From positions 4,320,407 to 4,384,406 of the forward strand of contig CM070623.1 in the NCBI GenBank assembly GCA_036346255.1: 64,000 bases of DNA, written 5' to 3'. The notes under the pieces were generated by a model. That model was not told the origin of the DNA. It ran no database searches and worked only from the letters and a program-made list of their open reading frames with translations. Origin of the DNA: Ampelocalamus luodianensis. Taxonomy: Eukaryota > Streptophyta > Magnoliopsida > Poales > Poaceae. A program made the translations under genes and the position numbers. Shown here piece after piece: positions 58,059 to 64,000 of the stretch (the stretch's first letter is position 1; each line of letters starts with the position of its first letter).

Positions 58059-58607
58059 TTAATGCCACCAAATCTTTAAGACATGCACTACTGCTACTAA
58101 CTCCAAATCTTGAGTTGGATAATTGTCTTCGTGAGGGCGGAGTTGTCTTGACGCATAAGCTACAACTTTTCCTCCTTGCATGAGTACGCAATCAAGACCT
58201 TGGCGCGATGCGTCACAATAGACTTCAAAATCCTGGTGAATGTCTGGTAGGATCAATACTGGTGCAGAAGTTAACTTCTTCTTTAATTCTTGGAAACTCT
58301 TCTCACAAGCTTCTATCCATTCATACTTCTTTTCCTTTTTAAGCAGATGGGTCATCGGTTTGGAAAGCTTAGAGAATCCTTCTATGAAGCGTCTGTAGTA
58401 TCCGGCTAAACTAAGAAAACTATGCACTTCAGTTACCGATGTAGGTTGTTTCCATTCCATCACAGCTTCTACCTTGGATGGATCAACTGCAATTCTTCCA
58501 GCGGATACAATGTGTCCGAGGAAACTGATCTCATGAAGCCAAAAGTCACATTTACTATACTTGGCATAAAGCTCATGCTCTTTAAGCTTTTCTAAGACCA
58601 ATTGCAA
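58059..58607 (-). pseudogene. Reverse transcriptase thumb and RNase H
   Basis: LYAKYSKCDFWLHEISFLGH and AGYYRRFIEGFSKLSKPMTH are the conserved blocks after the polymerase active site. YCDASRQGLDCVLMQ is the start of RNase H with its first Asp (family DASRxGLGCVLMQ). It ends at a TAA after LKIWWH. An in-frame TAG near 58630 separates it from the fingers/palm part. Confidence 0.9.
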
Positions 58608-58631
58608 ATGTTCAGCATGCTCTTCATTGGT

Positions 58632-59378
58632 CTATGAATAGATCAAGATGTCGTCTATGAACATGACAACAAACTCGTCTAAGTATTCCATGAATACTTT
58701 GTTCATAAGGTTCATGAAGTAGGCTGGCGCATTGGTCAAGCCAAACGACATAACCGTGAACTCATACAGGCCATACCGGGTGGTAAAAGCCGTTTTAGAA
58801 ATATCCTCATTCCTGATCTTAAGCTGATGGTATCCTGACCTTAGATCTATTTTGTAGAAAACTGAGGCTCCTGACAACTGATCGAACAGGTCATCAATGC
58901 GGGGTAAAGGATACTTGTTCTTGATGGTCACATCATTGAGTGCTCTATAATCCACACACAATCTGGCGGTGCCATCTTTCTTCTTCACAAAAAGCAATGG
59001 CGAACCCCAGGGGGATGATCTAGGTCTAATAAATCCTTTTTCTTGCAAATCTTCAATTTGTGTCTTCAGCTCTTCAAGCTCATCGACGGCCGTTCTATAT
59101 GGTCTCTTGGCAATTGGGGTTGTTCCTGGCTTCAAGTTGATGACAAACTCAACATCTCTGTCTGGTGGCATGCCTGGTAATTCTTCTGGGAAGACATTAG
59201 GGTAAGCTTGGACTACAGGCGTCATCTCTAGGGACAACTCTTCAAGGTGGTGGATTGCTCGATCCAAAGGAGAGGAATGATCCACACTAACCCTTATTGT
59301 GGTCTCTGGGTTTTTGGTGAGAACCACTTCTCTGTTGGCACAATCTATTAATCCTTGATATTTGGCCAACCATTCCAT
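58632..59378 (-). pseudogene. Reverse transcriptase fingers and palm
   Basis: Blocks in order: DVEFVINLKPGTTPIAKRPY, ELKTQIEDLQEKGFIRPRSS, GSPLLFVKKKDGTARLCVDY, NKYPLPRIDDLFDQL, FYKIDLRSGYHQLKI, TRYGLYEFTVMSFGLTNAPA and the active-site FIDD in VVMFIDDILIYS. All three catalytic aspartates are present. The upstream end carries WLAKYQGLIDC, the end of the protease region. The frame is open for 248 codons. Confidence 0.95.
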
Positions 59379-59399
59379 CCCTAGGATGATATCTAGAGC

Positions 59400-59687
59400 T
59401 TAGGATTCTAGCACAAGAAGGTTTGCTAGGAATCCGGATCTTTCCAAAGCAATCTCTACTTTGGGACTAATTGAGGTAGCAAATAGGGGTCCCCCGGGTG
59501 AACTAAGTACTACGAGTTTCTTTAACTTATAGGTCGACAACTTAAGCCTTTCAACAAACTTTCTTGAAACAAAAGAGTGTGAAGCTCTAGAATCAAACAA
59601 AACTTGTGCGGGTACTGAATTAACAGGGAACGTACCCATTAGCACTCCTGAGGCATCTTGTGCTTCCTCGGCTGTGACATGGTTCAC
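59400..59687 (-). pseudogene. Retroviral-type aspartic protease
   Basis: MNHVTAEEAQDASGVLMGTF precedes the active-site block VLFDSRASHSFVS, where the family has DSGA; the Gly is replaced by Arg, so the copy would be inactive. The rest follows the usual layout (FVERLKLSTYKL). A stop at about 59400 breaks the link to reverse transcriptase. Confidence 0.88.
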
Positions 59688-59918
59688 ACGGCTGTGGCTT
59701 TGTGTCGGTGTAGACCTTGATGCTTGTGAAGTCTGATGACTCTTGCTTGGAGCTGAGGTTCGGCCTTGGATTGGAGCAGCTTTTGCGGCAGCGCTATGGC
59801 GTCGAGGGCACTGGTTAGCGAAGTGACCTTTTTCTCCACAGGAGAAGCAGTGGAGGTGTGCTACGGGGTTGACTGCTGCTGGTTGCCCAGCGGAGCGAAG
59901 AGTGCGGAAACCACTTCC

Positions 59919-60895
59919 TTAAGGGCGCGGGGCTGGAGCTTGAGTTTTCTGAGACTGGGCTGTAGATGATCTGAAAGATGAGCTACCCTGGAATGTTGTC
60001 TTCAGGGGAAAGCTACCTTGTGGCCTCTGAAATGACATCTTCCTTTTGCGGCTAACCTCCGTAGTCTTTTTCTCATTTTCATAGATGAGGGCTTTATTGA
60101 CCAATTGTTGGAAAGCTGGAGTAATCGTGGAGGATGAGCCGCCCTCTCATATCTTCGCTCATTCCTTCCACGAAGCGATCAATCTTTTCCTCTTCATCTG
60201 CTACATCATTGGGGGCGTAGCGGGCAAGTTGGTTGAACTTGGTTAGGTATTCATTGACTGACAGATGGCCTTGCTTTAAAGCTCTGAACTCGTTCTTCTT
60301 CAACCTCATTGTACCAGCTGGTACAAAGTTGGTCCTGAAAGCGGCTTCGAATTCAACCCATGGAATTGGTTGCCATGCGGTTCGATCTCTTCTACCAGCA
60401 TTTCAAAAACTTCTTCATCTGCGGCGGGCAGTAGTGGTGGGACTCGATCGTAGATGCTGCAGCTCGCATGCTGTTGATGCTTCTGCCTCTTCTTCTTCTT
60501 CTCAATTTGGACTTCCATCACCTCGGGCAGCGAGGTAATTCTCCCACCAAGCGGCGGTGACTCCTTTCAACTTGGGCGAGACGAATTTTCTTCTCGGTGT
60601 CTCTAAGCCAATCTTCAGCTTCTAGGGGTTCATTGGCTGCAGCAAAGGTGAGGGGTCTGGTCCTAAGAAAATTTGCTAGCTTGGAGTTGTGACTGGCTGG
60701 TCCAGTCTGCTGATTGGTTAGCAAAGCTTGAAGAATCTGAGTCTGCTGGAACATGACTTGTGCCATTATTGGGTTTGTTGGTGGTGGAGGAGGTAGTCCT
60801 TGTCCACGGCCATGACCACGACCATTTCCACGGCCTCTTCCTCGGCCTGCTACAAAGGCACCACATCTTGGGGCGACGGCTCTTCTTGGCGGCAT
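59919..60895 (-). pseudogene. Gag polyprotein, multiply frameshifted
   Basis: The start at 60895 (MPPRRAVAPR) leads to a Gly/Arg-rich run (GRGRGRGNGRGHGRGQG) and QVMFQQTQILQALL, then FLRTRPLTFAAANEPLEAED with WLRDTEKKI. After frame changes near 60520 and 60305 it continues KKNEFRALKQGHLSVNEYLT, KFNQLARYAP and DRFVEGM. These are the capsid blocks of Tekay-type gag. A zinc-knuckle part lies around 59800-59870 (CFSCGEKGHFANQC-like, in a further frame). At least three breaks. Confidence 0.85.
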
Positions 60896-61177
60896 CCTGA
60901 AGAAGGGCTGAGGCTTAGAACTAGAGGGAGTATATGAGGGTTTACTAGCCCTCTAAGGCACACACAGAAGAACTTAAACCAACAAGAAGATCGAAATAAG
61001 TACAATACAAAGCCTAGAATGGTTGCATTATATTAAGGGGGTTAGGTATTACACGACTCCTAAAACATAGCATATACACTAAGCTAACTCACGATACATG
61101 ATACAAACACAACGTCTACAAGGGAAGGAAACAGAAAGTGCTTGCAACCCAAAAGACTGCCTAGCGAGCACTACTAG

Positions 61178-61556
61178 CTAACCTAGACTATCCTGGCTAC
61201 ACCAACATGATGACGAAGATCTCTCCCTCCTGGAGAGGTTGGAAGTAGCAGAAGATCCTCGTGCATCTGAGTCGACGGTGCGGTGAAGCGTCATGGCGTC
61301 TTGGGCCGCCGAATAGCTGCTCTGGGGGATCGTGGGTCTGAAGGTGTGAGCGATAAACTCACCCTCTCTGGCATAGAGGAAAACCTCCATGGTCCACGAT
61401 TCTTGATCCAGGGTTTGGGTCTTTCACCTCTGAAGATAGGATTATGACGGTAACCCAGGTGGTGCATGAGTTGGTGGAGAATATCCACGAACTCACTTCT
61501 GTCTTCTTCGTGAGAGCAAAAGTCCTACGGGCCATCGGACGACGAGGTAGCCATCT
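61178..61556 (-). pseudogene. Leader-region upstream reading frame
   Basis: Between primer site and gag. An ATG at about 61554 starts a frame interrupted after about ten codons by a TAG. It then continues DILHQLMHHLGYRHNPIFRG, ERPKPWIKNRGPWRFS and, in a neighbouring frame, MEVFLYAREGEFIAHTFRPT. Protein-like leader frames occur in several grass gypsy elements; their role is unknown. The frame is broken here. Confidence 0.45.
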
Positions 61557-61748
61557 AGAATTTTTGAAACAAGAGAGAGTCAGGATTGAGTAAAAACTCG
61601 AGTGAAGTCAAGGTAAGTAAAGAGCTAAGAGTGATGAGAAGGAGCAATAAATACTCTATATTTTGGCAAAAGCTTTTTCTTAGTTTTTGAAAGTAAGATC
61701 CAAGTCCTTAGGCAACGACCAATCTAACTAAAGACTCTACAGTCGTAT

Positions 61749-61760
61749 GCTCTGATACCA
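61749..61760 (-). promoter_or_regulatory. Primer-binding site, initiator tRNA-Met (Tekay-like element)
   Basis: TGGTATCAGAGC on the minus strand, four bases after the LTR end at 61765. Confidence 0.93.
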
Positions 61761-61764
61761 GCTC

Positions 61765-64000
61765 TGTCGGACCCGGATTTCCTCAATCCAAATCCTCTAT
61801 GAAAATACTATGATATTCCCTGGATCAGTAGATAGCACTCACAGGCACATTGCTGAATCATTCATACAAGGCGTGAACTAAAACATTCAAATATATTACA
61901 ACCATCAGAGTGACATAGACCACGTCGGGTCGAGTTTTACAAAAGAGCCGAACATGCTAAATTGATTACATTACATGAAAGCAACGTAAACTACATCGGA
62001 AGCAAAAGGGGTAGAGCTCATCTCTCCATAGGTAAGCGATCGGGGTGATATGTGTACGACTAATATTAACCAAGGACTGGATAATATCGGTTGTACACAA
62101 ATACCGAATGAGTCCACTTAGACTGAGGCGAGACCTAGACTACTCTTCATCAGCTCCTTGTCCGTTGACTTCTGGATCCTCGTAGTACGCATAAACTCCT
62201 TCATCTGCAGCTTCTGAGGGTTTTGGGGAAAAGAGCGAGAATGAGCACAACTTCCGTGCTCGCGAGCCAACACACAATGCAATAATATACATGCAAGGTT
62301 TAACAAGGATAGCTCAGTTCTTTTATTTGCTAAAACAACATTTTCGAATATCATAATTAAGAATTCCTATCACTTAGCATTTTAACCAAATTGCATCTTA
62401 TTAAAGAGAGTATTTGTGCAATATTTGTATCAGCAGAGGTTCCCTCCATCGGAAACTCTACCTGATGCTTATTTTGATTAGGGCTAACCCCATTATTACC
62501 CGCACTGAGTTTGAGGACCCAGGGAAAATCCAATCTCAGGGCTAGGTGAGCCCGCCACATTTTCAATATCACCCACTAGGGTTTTTGAAATAGAACTAAC
62601 TCTAGTTAAGTTCCCATGTCCTCCTTTAACCGTAGACGTGGCTGTTTAAACAGTTTAGACTCTACAGAGATTGCACACTTTACCCACAAGAGATAGTCAT
62701 ACTCATTACCCCACATGATTCCTTAGTCATGTAGTTGAGCGACTATTATAGTAACCTTTCAAAATATCTTGCCCCTTCTGTTATCTCACCCATATGGGGT
62801 TACGCCCATACGTTCGCGAGGGATGTTGTACCCGCAGCGCCTGGCATAGTTGAACTACCCATGACGTTGGCAACTTCACCTTGTATCGGCGTCCCCGTCA
62901 AGCTGGATGTACCGCAAGCCTGCGCGTGCCATTACTCCACTAGTGAGATACATTCAGGTTTCAATAATTTTACTAAGCCAAGTTGCAGTTTGCAGACTTG
63001 TGGTTGTACTTGTTTTACACGGGAGGTCGTGACAAGATTAAGTCCTTAGGGTTATCTAGGCGGTTCATTCCACATACCAACCACAAAATAACGTTCACTG
63101 GGCTACATTAGCACCCAATGTTATACCATCCACCTCACCATCCACCCAGATAGTAATAGCAAGTTATAGGGTTTTGAGGAGTAAAACCAAATTACCACAT
63201 TTATTTCAGTCATGGACCACCAATAACTACCAAAACCATTTTCATATTTGAAGAGATGATGATTAGGACATTTTAATGTCCCAGTACTTAAGCAAGACTA
63301 GCATGTCGTTTAAGTACAACCTATAGCTAGTATTACCACATAGTTACTAGAGTGACAAGGATTAAGGGATTCAAATTGTCAAGGATGGCATATTAATTAA
63401 TTTATTAATCAACAAGTGGGTGTTTAACTACCTTAAGCTTTAACATATATTTCATTAAGAATTAAAGCATGCAATTTTGGTAATTTAAAGGAATATAATT
63501 TGCATAAAATGTAGGATCAATATGATCAAAGTATTGACTCACCTTGGGTGAAGGCAAGTGGGTCTTGGTAGTCTTGTTCTTGATCAACTTGGAGATCCCC
63601 GGCGTCTTTGAACTCTACGCGACGAAAGTACCAGAAAAGAAACAACAAGCCAGCAAGAACCAATAAATACAAAAGGGATAACAAATGAACTCAAAATAAA
63701 ACAAGACCTATGCCATTAGCAGGATCTTGAATTAACAAATTTTTAGAAATTTAAATCCTAATTTTTGGAGGTAGAACGAGGGAGATATGGATTTACGAAG
63801 ATTGAAATGGAATTTAAAAGAGAGAGGAAGAAATGGTGCACAACACAATGCAATGGACCGGGTTTACTGCGCATGGGGCGCTGGTCCACGGAAACAGTGA
63901 AGGGGGTGGGACCCACTGTCATTGGAAGGAGGGGAATCCCGGGCGGTTTCTGTGGCGCGGGGCCCACGAGGCAGGGAGACAAGGGGGGTGCTTAAGACAT
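61765..64000 (-). repeat. 5' LTR of the Tekay-like element (partial)
   Basis: The terminus TGTCGGACCCGG (plus-strand view) abuts the primer site. At least 2.24 kb, cut by the window end. It matches 48710-49364 closely, 22004-23561 throughout and, inverted, 16990-19038. The hairpin is at 62054-62096. The last 250 bases (63750 on) are U3 with the GC-rich part beginning. Reading frames here are incidental. Confidence 0.9.

Larger units (their letters stand above)
48710..64000 (-). mobile_element. Tekay-like chromodomain gypsy retrotransposon
   Basis: In minus order: 5' LTR (to 61765, running off the window), primer site (61749-61760), leader with an upstream frame (61178-61556), gag (60895-59919), protease (59687), reverse transcriptase, RNase H, integrase with chromodomain (to 56438), polypurine tract (56426-56437) and 3' LTR (56425 to 48710). 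The order protease-RT-RNase H-integrase and the chromodomain define a gypsy chromovirus; the motifs fit the Tekay/Del group. Many stops and frame changes show it is dead. The 3' LTR has received two further LTRs and a MITE-like element. Confidence 0.9.

Overview
The window is plant nuclear DNA, almost certainly from a grass (Poaceae; Oryza or a close relative is plausible but not proven). Reasons: nested LTR retrotransposons primed by initiator tRNA-Met, CACTA, Mutator-like, PIF/Harbinger-like and hAT-like DNA elements, plant-type spliced gene fragments with GC-rich first exons, and no compact bacterial-style coding. I see no intact multi-exon host gene. The window holds transposable elements and the genes they broke or carried.

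Layout. 1-1394: decayed Ty1-copia gag (minus). 1378-4224: truncated plus-strand gypsy element (LTR end, primer site, zinc-knuckle gag), cut by a minus LTR fragment. 4225-8700: poorly resolved, with small tandem repeats and a truncated first exon of a WNK-related (MYC/MYB N-terminal domain) gene near 8.2 kb. 8701-13200: LTR fragment, then a decayed 'putative gypsy type transposon' gene with two arrays of 29-bp palindromic repeats. 13200-15530: MITE-like and GC-rich repeats.

15714 to at least 26445 (minus): an exploded subtilisin-like protease gene. A solo LTR (15959-19038) splits its C-terminal exon. A second LTR (20386-26154) separates two further parts and itself contains a Mutator-like element (20602-22003) and another solo LTR (23562-25909). 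A CACTA transposon sits just beyond the next splice site.

26463-47854: a CACTA element with matching terminal inverted repeats and a CAA target duplication. It has no transposase. It carries, in sense, a spliced fragment of an NPK1/ANP-type MAP kinase kinase kinase gene. Retroelements fill one intron of that fragment (about 29.4-46.1 kb), and a small cysteine-rich (thionin-like) secreted peptide gene lies among them.

48710-64000: a minus-strand chromodomain-bearing gypsy (Tekay-like) element. Its 3' LTR has taken in a small solo LTR (49585-50727) and a very long one (50871-56330, holding a PIF/Harbinger-like element). Its pol is readable but broken. Its 5' LTR runs off the window end.

The most notable object is the gene-carrying CACTA element. 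The insertion order can be read as: subtilase gene, then LTRs and CACTA, then retroelements inside those.
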